The position numbers were made by a program, and so were the translations under genes. Below the pieces are notes generated by a model that was not told the DNA's origin, searched no databases, and was given only the letters and a program-made list of their open reading frames with translations. 64,000 nt of DNA from Cheilinus undulatus (taxonomy: Eukaryota > Chordata > Actinopteri > Labriformes > Labridae): the NCBI RefSeq assembly GCF_018320785.1, contig NC_054872.1, positions 35,724,051-35,788,050 on the forward strand, read 5' to 3'. This document shows positions 1 to 11,129 of the stretch, piece by piece (position 1 is the stretch's first letter; each line of letters starts with the position of its first letter).

Positions 1-340
1 ATCCCATGGTGCTTAATGGGGTTGAGGTCAGGGCTCTGTGTGAGTCACTGAAGTTCTTCCAGGTCAAACTCATCAAACCATGACTTTAGAGTCCTTGCTT
101 TGTGTACTGGGGTACAGTCATGTTGGAATAGAAAAGGGCCTTACCCAAACTGTTGCCACAAAGTTGGAAGCATAGCATTGTCCAAAATGTATTAGTGTGC
201 TAAAGCATTGAGATTGGCCTGAAGTGGAGATAAGGGGCCTAGCCCAAACCCTGAAAAACAGTCCCATACCATTTTCCCTCCTCAAGACTCAGACTTGTCC
301 ACCTGACTGCCTAACAAGACTTTTGTCCATATAGTGCATA
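1..340 (-). mobile_element. Decayed Tc1-like transposon fragment (family A), 3' part
   Basis: The reverse complement encodes a Tc1 transposase C-terminal stretch around TQSPDLNP (1-60), with an in-frame stop just before it. The block with CTGTTGCCACAAAGTTGG at 150-170 and the CCTGAAAAACAGTCCCA segment near 250 belong to the same gene. It ends in TTTGTCCATATAGTG, resembling a Tc1 terminal repeat. It is truncated at the window edge and cannot be active. Confidence 0.7.
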
Positions 341-589
341 TACACATAAGTATATGCCACTGGTCAGCGTTTATGTCTGCCACTGGGTTTAATAAGTTTT
401 AAACCAATGAAAAGTATCAAAGAAGGCTGCTTTGAAATGACGGTACTATTAAAGGCGAAACTCCTATGGCAGTCTTTGTTGGTCCAAAACCTTGTAATGA
501 CATTTCAGCTTTATTTATTTAGGAAAAATAATCATAATGTTGTGGCAGTCCGATATTTTTTTATTTCCTGAAAAGTAGGGATTTTGGGG

Positions 590-765
590 AGCCTGTTTAG
601 CTCAGTTGGTAGAGCAGGCGTCCATAAACCAAGACTGGAGACCTCAACGCACTGGTCCCGGTCCCAGCACAGTCTGATGCACTCCCTCTACACACATTTC
701 CATTTTCTCTTCAGCTGTCCATTTTAAATAAAGTCAAAAAGCCACAAAAATCATCTGAAAAAAAC
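590..765 (+). repeat. tRNA-derived SINE
   Basis: The head has a clear tRNA A box (TAGCTCAGTTGGTAGAGCA at 598-616). A weaker B-box-like stretch and an unrelated body follow, ending in TTTAAATAAAGTCAAAAAGCC. This is a pol III retroposon layout. The anticodon arm does not fold well, so it is not a tRNA gene. Confidence 0.6.
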
Positions 766-924
766 TGGGATTTGGGAGATTGGAGATTTGTACCCTGCAG
801 TTACAACATACAGTATATACACATCTAGTTGGGAAATTCATTAGTTTTATTTTTTTTTCTCTAGTGGAATACTGTCCTTCAACCTTTGGAAAATTAGTTA
901 TTAGTTATTCTAACTAAATATGCC

Positions 925-1575
925 TGCTAGGTGGTGCATTTGTAAGTGCTATCACCTCACAATAAGAAAGTTCCTGGTTTTAATTCACGTCAGACAGTTT
1001 CAGTGTTCTCCCTGTGCATGTAGGGGTTCATCCTTGGTGCTCTAGCTTCCTCCCAGAGTCCAAAGACAAGCTCTATGGGTCAACTGGCGATTCTTAACTG
1101 TCCTTGGGTGTATATGTGCAATGAAACACTCGACAGATGTAGCGATTTTACAACTTTGAAAAGAGAAAAATGCATTGCATCGCATATAAGTTGCAGAAAG
1201 AGTTGTGCAGGCTTTCCTCTTCTTTAATTTTGTGCTGTAACAAAACTACTTTGACTTCTCAGTTTGTACTGAGCCCAGAGAGCACTCTGACTCCTCTGAC
1301 ACAATTATACGAAATAGCTGGAAACATATTTTAAATTTAGCTCGGGATAATTAACAGAGTGGGTTGTACAGGTGCTTCCAATTCACTTCAACAGCACGTC
1401 CCAGGTGAATCGGAGAACTCTAAAGATATTACTGTGAGTGGATGACTATACTGTACCTGATAACCCCGTGATATACCTCTCATCTCTCACCTAATGCATG
1501 CTGGGAAAGGCTCCAGCTCTCCTGTGACCCTGCACAGGATAAGCGGCTGTAGAAAAGGGGGATGGATGGATAATT
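925..1575 (+). repeat. Split fish retroposon copy (CTCCCAGAGTCCAAA ... GGATAAGCGG ... GGATGGATGG)
   Basis: 925-1125 carries the head and body of a very common teleost dispersed repeat (TTCTCCCTGTGCATG, TTCCTCCCAGAGTCCAAAGAC). 1440-1575 carries its tail (GGCTCCAGCTCTCC, CAGGATAAGCGGCTGTAGAAAA, GGATGGATGG). About 310 bp of unrelated sequence separates the halves, either an insertion or replacement. Confidence 0.55.
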
Positions 1576-1579
1576 TGCA

Positions 1580-3430
1580 GAACTGACAGCGCTGGCAACC
1601 GTGACACTATCATCACATTTATCACCATCTCCATTACTGTAATCATAATTCCAACCGTCATAATTATAATCAGCATTACACGGGGATCTTCATCACCCAG
1701 CCCAGGAGGAAGGTATCGTACATTATTACCTCCACGATCATCATCAGCCTACCACTATGCTACGTCATAGCCCGCAGCTTCATCATCATCTTCCTCGGTG
1801 GTTTCTCAGACCTTGTCGGGTCTCATTTCTTAACAGCAGCAGCATATAATGAGAGCCATAACCATTATTGTCCAAAGGTCTCCTGTTCCAATCCTTTACT
1901 TTACAAAATGACTTTCCTTTGCCCCGGCTCTTTCGCTATTTCTATTTCCCATTCCCCGGCTCTAATTACACACTGTTTATTTGGCCTCCTGGCTGCCCCT
2001 TAATGCAGAGGAGAGGAGTCATTAAAATGATTTACAGATGTAATCCCCCCTCCCTCCCTCTCTACCCCTCTCTATGTCCCCGCCCCCTGGCACCCCCCAA
2101 ATATAGCTCCCCCCTAATATCACCAGCGGGATTAAAATCCATTCCCATTAATCCCTTTTACTAGCAGCCACTCTCTCTTCCTGCTCTCTCTCTCTCTCAC
2201 TGCCCTTTCCACCCCTGCAACTTTCTCTACCGTCACCCCAGTGACTCCCAACTTTTTAAGGTTCAAGCTGACATTTCGTCTTCCTTTCCTGTCTCCTCAC
2301 CCTTGCCCCTTTTCTGTCTTTTTCCCTTTCGGACACATAAACATTATTCCTCTCTGTAATTATGTTGTGGTTTGAAACTGCAATCATTTGGGCAAATGTT
2401 ATCTCCTTCCATTAAAAAAAGAGGAAGGGAGGGCAATAGTTTCCTTCCTCTTCTTAATCTACCATCATAGCCCTGTCTGACTCTCACTTTTAAAACTTTT
2501 TCACTGCCTTATTTGACCTCCAAGAACAAGCAGAGAAACATATACAGCAGCCTGCCCTTTTAAATGTTAGTAAAAAACATCCAGAACCAGAACACATAAA
2601 CAGCCGGATTAAAATCAGATTCAATTAATCCCTTATTCCCACTGCCTCCTACTCAGAGATGCTCGCTTTCTTGCACACTTTCCACATCACTAAGTTGCTC
2701 ATTTTATTCCTCAAACCCTATCTCCTCTGCTCAAAATGGGTTTTTCTATGAGTGTGTGAGTGTGGGCAGGTAAATAATTTTTCATTCAGCACCCTGACTC
2801 TATGTTATCTCTCTTACCTGATTTTCCCACACCTCCACTCTCTGCTTTTAATTAACACTCTTTATTTCACATCTCTCTCCGCTAATCTCTTCATCAGGGG
2901 CCTATAGCACTGGAGGCTGAGCTTTCACTCCCACCACGGGCTTTGTGCTCTTTCGCAACAGAAAAGCAGCAACAAACAAGAGTGGAAGCACGCGCCCGCT
3001 GATAATGCCCACACGCACTCAACCCTTCACACGTATCTGCTGAATAAACTCAAACGGAAGGTAAAGATGCACAGGGAGAAATATCCGCCATCTGATAGAT
3101 GGTAAGTAACTCTTCCTTCCTTTTGTGTGGTGTGTCACAAGAGGCGAACGTGAGTTTACAAACAGTTTGTGATGTCTGAACTTTATCTCTGTAGCACAGA
3201 GGCTAATGCTTCCACAGTGAGATCCATACTGATGACTTGCTGCTTTATGGCCAAAAGGAAAGTGGTTGTTGTGACAGTCATTATGGATGCCTGTTTCAAA
3301 ACCACAACAAAAACAGAAGTCCAAGGCAGTCTGGCAGTAATATGGTCACATGGTATCCCTGGGTATGTAAAAATAGCCACAGTCTTCCTGAAAAAATCTG
3401 CTGACCTTAGGGCATGCTTATAACAAATGC
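1580..3430. other. No gene seen; pyrimidine-rich unique-looking sequence
   Basis: 2040-2330 is strongly CT-rich. Open frames here are low-complexity and carry no recognisable domain. If the 37.6 kb gene extends left, this is part of its first intron. Confidence 0.4.
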
Positions 3431-3607
3431 CTTCCGAAGCCAAACACACCATCCCTACTGTGAAGCAGTGGTGGCAGCATCATGTTGTAGGATGCTTCTC
3501 AGCAGCTGGCCCTGGAAGGCATGTGAAGGTAGAGGGTAAAATGAATGTGGTAAAATAAAGGGAAGATCCTGAAGGACAGTCTTATTCAGTCTGCAAGAAG
3601 CTACAGC

Positions 3608-4046
3608 CAGTGTTAATTTTGTCGACTTAAACTATGACTAAAAATTTTAGTTTTTCATGACGAAAACTAGACTAAGACTAGCCAAAGATATATATGTGAT
3701 GACTGAAACTGACAAAAAGTGAGTAATTTAGTTTTCATCAGACATTAAAAATTCAAGATAATTCTACACATGGGTAAATCTGTCAAAATACAATGTATAA
3801 GTCTCTCTTCTGGCTCTCAGCTGTAAAAAGCAGGAACCCCAGGTTTGGCAGAGTGCACAGAACACACTACCATGATTTGGTACCAGATTTAGGCAAGAGA
3901 CTAAATCTATTGTTGACTAAAACTAGACTAAAACTGAGAAGGGTAGAAATGACTTCAATGTAAATAAAACTAAAAGAAATTTAATCAAAAGACTAAGACT
4001 AAAGTTAAAAATAAAAATTAAATTAAAAATGTAAGAATTAGCACTG
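3608..4046 (+). mobile_element. Nonautonomous hAT-type element (family D, copy 1) inserted in a Tc1
   Basis: It begins CAGTGTTAATTTTGTCGACT and ends AGAATTAGCACTG, imperfect inverted termini. The body repeats ACTAAAACTAGACTAAAACT-like units. Flanks are GCTACAGC and ACTACAAC, a decayed 8-bp target duplication. About 440 bp with no transposase. Copies 2 and 3 lie at 14435-16026 and about 57650-58113. Confidence 0.7.
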
Positions 4047-4086
4047 ACTACAACTTGGGAGAAGACTTGTTTTCCAGAAGGACAAT

Positions 4087-4222
4087 AGATAGAATGATCG
4101 AGATCAATAGATACTTTATTAATCCCAAGGGAAATTTAACAAAAGGCGTTCCCTGACTGGGATTTGAACCTGGCCTGCAGCCTTGACAGCACTGAAAAAT
4201 AACAACTGGACTACCTGGGAAT
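4087..4222 (-). repeat. tRNA-derived SINE with L2-type tail
   Basis: Read on the minus strand it has a B-box-like GGTTCAAATCC and a tail CTTGGGATTAATAAAGTATC followed by degenerate ATCT repeats. That tail is shared by fish SINEs mobilised by L2-clade LINEs. It is inserted in the transposase region of the Tc1 copy. Confidence 0.6.
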
Positions 4223-4622
4223 GACCTAAAGCATGCAGCCAAACCTACACAGAAGTGGTTTGAATACAAAAAGGAAAGGTGAATGTTCTGGGGTGGCTGA
4301 GTCAAAGCCCAGACCTCCATCCAGCAGAGAATTTGTCGCTGGACTTCAAAAGGGCTGTCCCTGTCCCACCCAATCCCTGTAAAACCTGACAGAGCTTTAG
4401 TAGATGCATCTACTAAAAGCTGACTTGAAGGGGGGTTGAATATCTATGTAATCTGTTTTAACCTTAACATCAAAGGAGTTGTTGTTTGGTGTCAAAAAAG
4501 CCAAATTACCATGATATTGCAATATGAAACATTATGATACCTCATTAACTGAGGAATATTTAGTTCCCCCTCCAAGCTTAAGTGCAGTGTACATGTATTT
4601 ATTCACTGTAGATTGGTCCTAG

Positions 4623-4953
4623 GCCGGCCTTACACCAAATGACCTTTCCTCCGATTTCAAAGTCGCACACAAAATTCCAAAGTCGGAGCAAAATGATGGG
4701 AGTCTTGCTAGAGTCGCAGCTCGCTCCCGTTGTCTCAGTCGTTAGGTGTAAAGTGGGCGTAAGACCCGATTTTAGCCATTTTAAGGCAGTCTTTCATCAG
4801 TCCTGGCTTTATGATAATAACAAACGTCTTTGCAAAATCTAAGTCTTAGACTAAAAGCTCAACGGCTTGCAGACAAATTGTCTCAAGATGTGAGAGGGTC
4901 TCAGGTGTCAGTCTTTTTAGCGTTTTAGCAAAGTCCTCTGGTGTAAGGGTGGC
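4623..4953. mobile_element. MITE-like element with about 20-bp terminal inverted repeats
   Basis: The left end CCGGCCTTACACCAAATGAC and the complement of the right end CCACCCTTACACCAGAGGAC match at most positions. The 331-bp interior has no protein homology. I see no clear target duplication, so the superfamily is not assigned. Confidence 0.55.
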
Positions 4954-7550
4954 ATTAGTTGTCATCAAACTCCATCACTTAACTTCTCACTACTTTTTCT
5001 TCTTTGGCTAATTAACTTATGCCAACATCACTCTCATTAATGTAATAAGTAGTCAGGATACAGTGAGTCATATTGGCCAGAAAACCTGATCAGGGCTGTT
5101 TTGGTAATTACATTGTTATTTGGCACCAGCAGTTTGATAACCCTGATAATGAATCCACAACCAGGTTTTCTGCACACCTCTAGTATATGTCATATGTTAA
5201 TAAATTGCAGAGCATGATAATGCATTGGAATCAGTTGAATTTACTCCTGAACACATATCTCTTTCTTTTCACACAAACTTCTCTCAGTGATTGATGAGAT
5301 GTGCAAAAGAATGCAAAGTTTCTCTTTCCAACTCTCTTTTCCTTTCACATTTTTCACAAATCTGGCACTTTTTCTTGTGTATGACTGAGTGCGAAATAGC
5401 AATGTGGCAAAAAGAGAGAGATAACACCAAAGAGGGAATTTGGGTCTTTGGGCGACATTTTATTTGGAGCCTTAATCTTTTCAGAACATCACACTGTCGG
5501 TCTCGACAGATCTACAACACAGCTCCACATAACTTTAATAGTAGAGTTCATTAAATTTCTGCTACATAAGAATATTATTCCTTCTGTGAGAATGTGAATC
5601 TACCATACGATTACTCAGACTTAATACATAAGGTTACAGAGTGCTATGAGGTACCTTGCACCATAAATAGGCTTACATTGTATCACTGTGTAATGGATGT
5701 GTGTAATTACTGTACAGAAAAGGACTGCTGGGAGCTGTCACAGGTCGCTGCCAATGACAGATTGAGGACAAAGAAAGACTGGTTTACGTCCAAATAAGGT
5801 CACACCGGGATTTGTTGACTTCCATTAGAGGATAATTGTGCAAACAGGCATCACGTATGAGCAAATGTGCAAAATTTCACACTGACTTGAAATGAATTGG
5901 ACAGGGAATGGCAAACATGGAGGTTAATAAATCTGGCAGGGGAGTTCACACATGCAGTGTTTTTGTGTGTGTTCACACATTTTTAGATTTGATTCATTTG
6001 GCTCACCAGAGCATCGACACCGCACTTGTCTGCACCTGTAAACACCTGCGGGCTAGATTCATCAGTGCTGACAGCACTTTGCACGGCTCCACTCAATAGA
6101 CGGTGTGCAAAATGGACAGCCTGAGCTTCCACTTACTGTGGGGAAAGCGAGCCCGCTGAATGGCTCTTAGGTGTGCTTGACAAACTCTTTTACCAAACCC
6201 CCAGGGGAGATTATTCTGCATGAAAGGCATTTACACCAAATATCAGATGTTTCTGTTGCTGTTGCTTTACAAGGGCAATCTCTCTGAACTATAAAAATAA
6301 CCTGTATGTGATGTTGGAAAACATGGAAGTTATTCAGATTTGTTTCATTTTTAATTAAACCAGATATGAAACATCTCTGTCTTAAGGGATGCTGCCTTCT
6401 TCCCCTACAAATCTGTCTCCAACAATACAATAATAGTTAATTTGCTTTTTATTATTGCAGTTGTTTGTCTGTACTGTGGGCATTTTTCTGCTTCTGCTGG
6501 CAGTGCAGTGTGGAGTTTGTATCATTTCAGAGACTGGACTGTTTTCCAATGAAATGCCACTGAGGGTTTCTGTGCCAGAATGTAATAAAAGTGTCTGCTG
6601 GTTATATAGACTTTTACAAATCATTAATGGTGGCTGAGGGAGGCCAGTGATGATGCCGCCACTTTGGATCTTTTCAGAGAAAAGAAACTAAAACAGAAAT
6701 TCTAGTTTTCATTTTCTTTCTTGGTTACGGTGTCTGTCTAGGTCTTATCAGGTCTTATCTGAACTGGCTATGTGATGCATGAATACATGGTTAATAAAGC
6801 ACATGAAATTCACTCCAGCATTTTCATTGTTCTTTATGGATTTTAGTTAAAAACTAGGAAAAGGACCAAGAAAGTTTATCAGATTGATATATAGAATAAA
6901 TGGACATGTCTTCATCATGCATCTTCATTGTAAGTTTATGTGGTAGTTTTATATGTTTGCTGGCCTGATCCTTACTAGAATGTATGATACTAAATTTCAG
7001 AGGATAAATTTTCATATATTAAGGTTGTATAAGCTCAAACATCATCAATTTCTCCAAACTTCTGAAAAAACTTCCAGAATAAAAGCATCATGCGAAAATG
7101 AGGTAGTCTCACCACAGAAACAGACCAATCTGGCTTTGGATTTGAAAAACACAACGGGGGTCTTCCCTTACATGTCAGCCTGGTGCGAAGGAACCAGCAG
7201 ATACACACTCAGTGGTGCAGTGGGATCAGACCAGCCCACAGTCCAAAGAATGCTTTGTGTCTTTCAGATTATGAACAGACATTCAGCGGCTTCAAACTAA
7301 GTACACTCATGTTTCATTCATGTTTTGAAACTTTACTGATCTGTCCACAGATGCCCAAATTTTAAGTAAACTCTCAATCACTGCAACGGATCATGGTGAA
7401 CCAACTGTCACCTTCATTTACAATGTTGAGAAGACGGTCACATCAATGAAATCATTAGCCTGCCGCTACCAACTGGTGGTCTTGGGCAGGGCAGCTGGCC
7501 TCTCGGTGCCCTAACAAATGCGAAGAAAGTGCCCTGGATGTCTGTATGAC
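4954..7550. other. No gene or clear repeat recognised
   Basis: Sequence looks unique and AT-rich. Open frames of 60-115 codons occur on both strands, but none has domain-like content or paired splice signals that convinced me. Confidence 0.35.
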
Positions 7551-7554
7551 AGAT

Positions 7555-8465
7555 AACCATGATGAGGTGCCCTGTTGGGCACTATGAAGGTAAAGAAAAC
7601 TTGGGAAAAAGGCCGTCTTTACGCCCTCCAAATAAAGATAAAAACATCTTATAAAGTGCGGTATCTGTGTTCCTTCAAAACTGACAAAATCTGTCAAAGT
7701 ACCTTCTTTAATGCCCTCAAAGTGGACCAAACTTGACAAAGTGCACTCTTAAGTGCCCAAAAATAAAAAAATTTGACAAAGTCCACTCAAAAGTTACTTT
7801 TAAATAAACAAAATTGACAAAGTGACCTCCTTAGTGCCCTCAAAACGAAAATAATTGACAAAGTTCCCTCTAGGATGCCTTCAGATTGGACCAAATTTGA
7901 CAAGTGCCATCTTAAGTGTCTTCAAAATAGGAAAAAAAATAAAAGGGACCTCTTTAGGTCTATTAAAATGGACAAAATATGACAAAGTTCCCACCTTGGT
8001 GCCTTCACAATGAAAAAAATGTACAAAGTGTCATCAAGGTGGGCCAAATTTGATGAAGTGTCCCCTTTAGTGTACTAAAATGAAAACGAAAAACTTAAGT
8101 GCCCTTTCAAGTGATCTTCAGGTGGACAAAAAAGTAACGAAGGGCTCTCTTTAGTTCCCTCAAAATGAAAAAGAAATGACCAAATGCCACCTTTTGTGCC
8201 TTCAAAGTGAAAAAAAAAAATCAACAATGTGCCCTCCTCAGTGCCCTCTTTAGTGCCCTCAATGAAAAAATACTTGTTACAATGCCCTCTATCGTGCCTT
8301 TTAAATGGTCAAAATTTGAGAAAGTGTCCTCTATATATCCGAAAAATGACAAAGTGCCCTCTTTACTGCCTTGTAATTAGACAAACCTGTCAAAGTGCCC
8401 TGTTAGCTGCCTTTTAAACTAACAAAGTCCTACTTTGGTGTCCTCTTATTGACAAATTTTTCCCG
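7555..8465 (+). repeat. Diverged minisatellite, about 42-bp unit, about 20 copies
   Basis: The unit is roughly GACAAAGTGCCCTC-TTTAGTGCCCTCAAAATGGACAAAATTT. Recurrent phrases GACAAAGT and AGTGCC(C/T)TC recur every 38-45 bases across the block. Copies differ by substitutions and small indels, so it is old. Short open frames inside are a by-product of the repeat. Confidence 0.8.
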
Positions 8466-8469
8466 CTCT

Positions 8470-10820
8470 TTGGCACGTCCAGTTGCAGAGAATAAACAAA
8501 TATCTGCCAGTTTATAATTTCTCACATTTTAAATATTAATGGTGTAGTTGTTTAAATTGCAAAATAAAAAAATGTTAATCTTAACTGGAGTATTATAACC
8601 CCTCAAACAACGTAAGCCCACCACTGCCATGACCAATGGAGAAGTCTAAATCACAAGTGTTGGCAAATGAAGAACATCTCATGACTTCATGGTCAGCTTC
8701 CATTTACTCTACTTCAATAATACAACAGAAACGTGTTCCTGGCTGTTATTTCTTCACTTCTGTTTAAAAAGAAGCAGAACTGAAAAAAAGAGGAACACGA
8801 GTTCAGAGTGATAACCCAGGTTGAACTAACACCATGCAGATGAGGCAGTGTGACTGTACTGCTCTATCCATCTCTGCCAACCACCCCTGAGATGTCTTTA
8901 TTACACTGAATTATATTACAGCACTGTGCTGTGTTTACACAGGGGAGGCACATCCCATAATTGAACGAGTGTCACACTCAGATCCAGACAATTGTTAAAT
9001 GTAAATACAGCCTTGCTAAAGTGGTTCTGAAAGTCGTGTTGCATCACATCAGTCTATGAATAGCTCTGTTTTTACTTTAACTGCAGGCTGGTGCAGTTTC
9101 CTTGAACTCTCCTCAACACTCATAATAAAAACACATTGTTCCGTCACAGGAGCTCTGATACCATGTTGAAGGGTAAGCAGCAGCACAGGGAGAAAATCAA
9201 AACTTCATTTGAGTGAAGACATCAGGTGTGTAATGCTATCACAGTCTCTCTGACTCTTTTTAAACAGGCTGCTCTGAAAGGCGGTCCGCTCTTCCAATCA
9301 GACCTTTATTGTCCTATAATGAATACATTTCCAATAAAAGAAAGGCACTGTGGGAAAAGGGGAGAGAGGGAAGAAAAGAGATTAAAAAAGACCCAGAGCA
9401 AAGAGAGGTAAATGAGGACGTAAGTGGAACAAACGACAAACAGAAGAAAGAGTGAGAGCGGGAGAGTAAGGCCAGGCAAGCTGGGGGGGGGGGGGGGGGT
9501 AGCTTTTTTCCGGCACCTTCATATTTCACCCGTGTTTTCAACTTGGTATAAAAGGAGTTTTGTCAGTCTTTGTTTTGTTCCTGCAGTTACAAATCAGCAT
9601 TCAGTTTGCTGGCTGCTGTGCAAGACTGTTTTTTCTGGCCCATTAAATAACCCTCATTAAAGGGCAGCAGCGACAAATAACAATGTCCGAGCTGCACCAA
9701 ATTTGTCCCCGTGCCCTGTCCCCCTCTCTCCTTGTTTAATTTCCCTTTTAAGTCTGCTTATTGATTCCAGCCCTTCCATACCGTAACTCTTTTATTAATA
9801 ACACAAAGCAATAACAAGAGTGTCACAACCCCAAGTTCCACACAAGCAATTAATAAGATTAATCTGATGCTGTAGGCTGTGCGTTTTCACTGCTCTTTAC
9901 AGTACGGGTCTCTCCTTGACTGCCCTCTTCTCACTCCAAAGTCCTCCAAAAAAAAGGCGTTTTTGTCAGCAGCCAGCCCAACTCTGCACAATAGAGCTCC
10001 ATAGGGATTCTGGAGTGTCCTTTCTACACGCTGTCTTTGAGCCTATTGTTTAAACGAGTAGAAGTAGTTTAAATTACACAGATGCTGCGGCAGTCAAGGC
10101 AGCCATGGGCCAAAAACCACAGGGCTTTGAGCCAAAATAAACAGGATGTGATTTTCTCCTAAAACAAAACCCATGCCGATCTCTTTGAAGAAGTTCATTA
10201 GCTTGTATTGTATGTGTAAAAAGTACTTCACACACAGTGTGTTAGAGGCATATGCTGACATACGTCTGTTCCACTATAGACTTGTGCGCACTGCCAAAAT
10301 AAACAAGATGTCATTTCAGTGTGAAAGAGTCAGTGCTGGCCTCTTTTTAGCAGCATAATGTATGTAAGCTAGTAGGGCTGAACAGTGTATTGTGTCTTTT
10401 TCAATGCCCATGCACACTAGTAACATCGCAAGTACATGTGACCTAAAGCACATCAGGCTGCCTCCTGCATGTCCGTTCTGGCTACAGATGACACTGCTGG
10501 AGTCACCTGTAGTGGCTACCCTGGCACCATGCTCCACTCATGGGCCTGATCTTCTCTGCTAAGCCTGAACTTTTAATGGCGCCAGAAGTTGTTGATGAAT
10601 TTGAGGAGCAATGTGGTGAGTTAATTACTTCTGTTCTTATATACAACCTGTGCTAGCCTATGCTAACTGCTAGTTAGTAAAAAATGTTCACTAGCATTAC
10701 TTGTTAGCATAGCAACATCAGGATATTCCCCTCATATGAAATTGCGAAGCTTCAACCTCCAGCAAATTCCGTGCCACTCCCAGCTCTTAAAGCGCTGATG
10801 TCATGAAATTGTTATTTTCT
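8470..10820. other. No gene seen; includes a 17-G run
   Basis: A run of 17 G lies at 9483-9499. Nearby 9360-9480 is purine-rich (GAAAAG/AGAGAGG). No exon or protein domain recognised in the rest. Confidence 0.4.
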
Positions 10821-10825
10821 GTCAA

Positions 10826-11128
10826 ACATTGTCGCTCACTGGATATTTTCCCTCAGACCACGCCCTGTAAACCCTAGAGATGGTTGAGTGTGAAAATCCC
10901 GGTAGATGCAGTTTCTGAAATATTCAGACCAGCCTGCCAGCAAAGTTCCAAGTCATTTAAATTCCCTTTCTTCCCCATCCTGATGCTCGGTTTGAACTTC
11001 AGCAAGTCGTCTTGACCACGTCTACATGCCAAAATGCATTGAGTTGCTGCCATGTTATTGGTTGATGAGCTATTTGTGTAAACAAGCAAGTGACCAGGTG
11101 TACCTAATAAAGTGACCAGTGGGTGTAG
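10826..11128 (-). mobile_element. Tc1-like transposon fragment (family C), 5' end
   Basis: Read on the minus strand it starts with a terminal repeat (ACACCCACTGGTCACTTTATT, then AGGTACACCTGG) and then encodes a decayed transposase start around NMAATQCI and KPSIRMGKKGN, ending near the ISETAS...F block. This is the well-known fish element with the GGTGTACCTAATAAAGTG end. Everything after the first 300 bp is lost. Confidence 0.75.
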
Positions 11129-11129
11129 A

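Larger units (their letters stand above)
3432..4530 (+). mobile_element. Tc1-like transposon copy (family B), interrupted by two insertions
   Basis: Plus-strand segments encode fragments of a DDE Tc1 transposase: the GGSIM-like region with GGATGCTTCTCAGCAGC near 3490, the region before the hAT insertion at 3608, then the AATGTTCTGG...GCCCAGACCTC stretch near 4280-4320. The tail GACTTGAAGGGGGGTTGAATAT near 4425 and GTCAAAAAAGCCAAATTA near 4490 match this family's 3' end. A hAT element (3608-4046) and a SINE (about 4087-4222) split it. The N-terminal part is deleted. Confidence 0.75.

Noticed and set aside
598..670. Possible tRNA gene (TAGCTCAGTTGGTAGAGCA)
   Set aside because: Only the A-box side is tRNA-like; the anticodon and T arms do not pair well and a SINE-like body and tail follow.
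4048..4320. 90-codon minus-strand frame (and the similar one at 29567-29839)
   Set aside because: Both are the reverse strand of Tc1 transposase DNA; the recurring EVWALTQP motif is a shadow of that gene.
8229..8417. 62-codon repetitive protein (LPS/CPL repeats)
   Set aside because: It is a translation of the minisatellite and breaks as soon as unit length varies.
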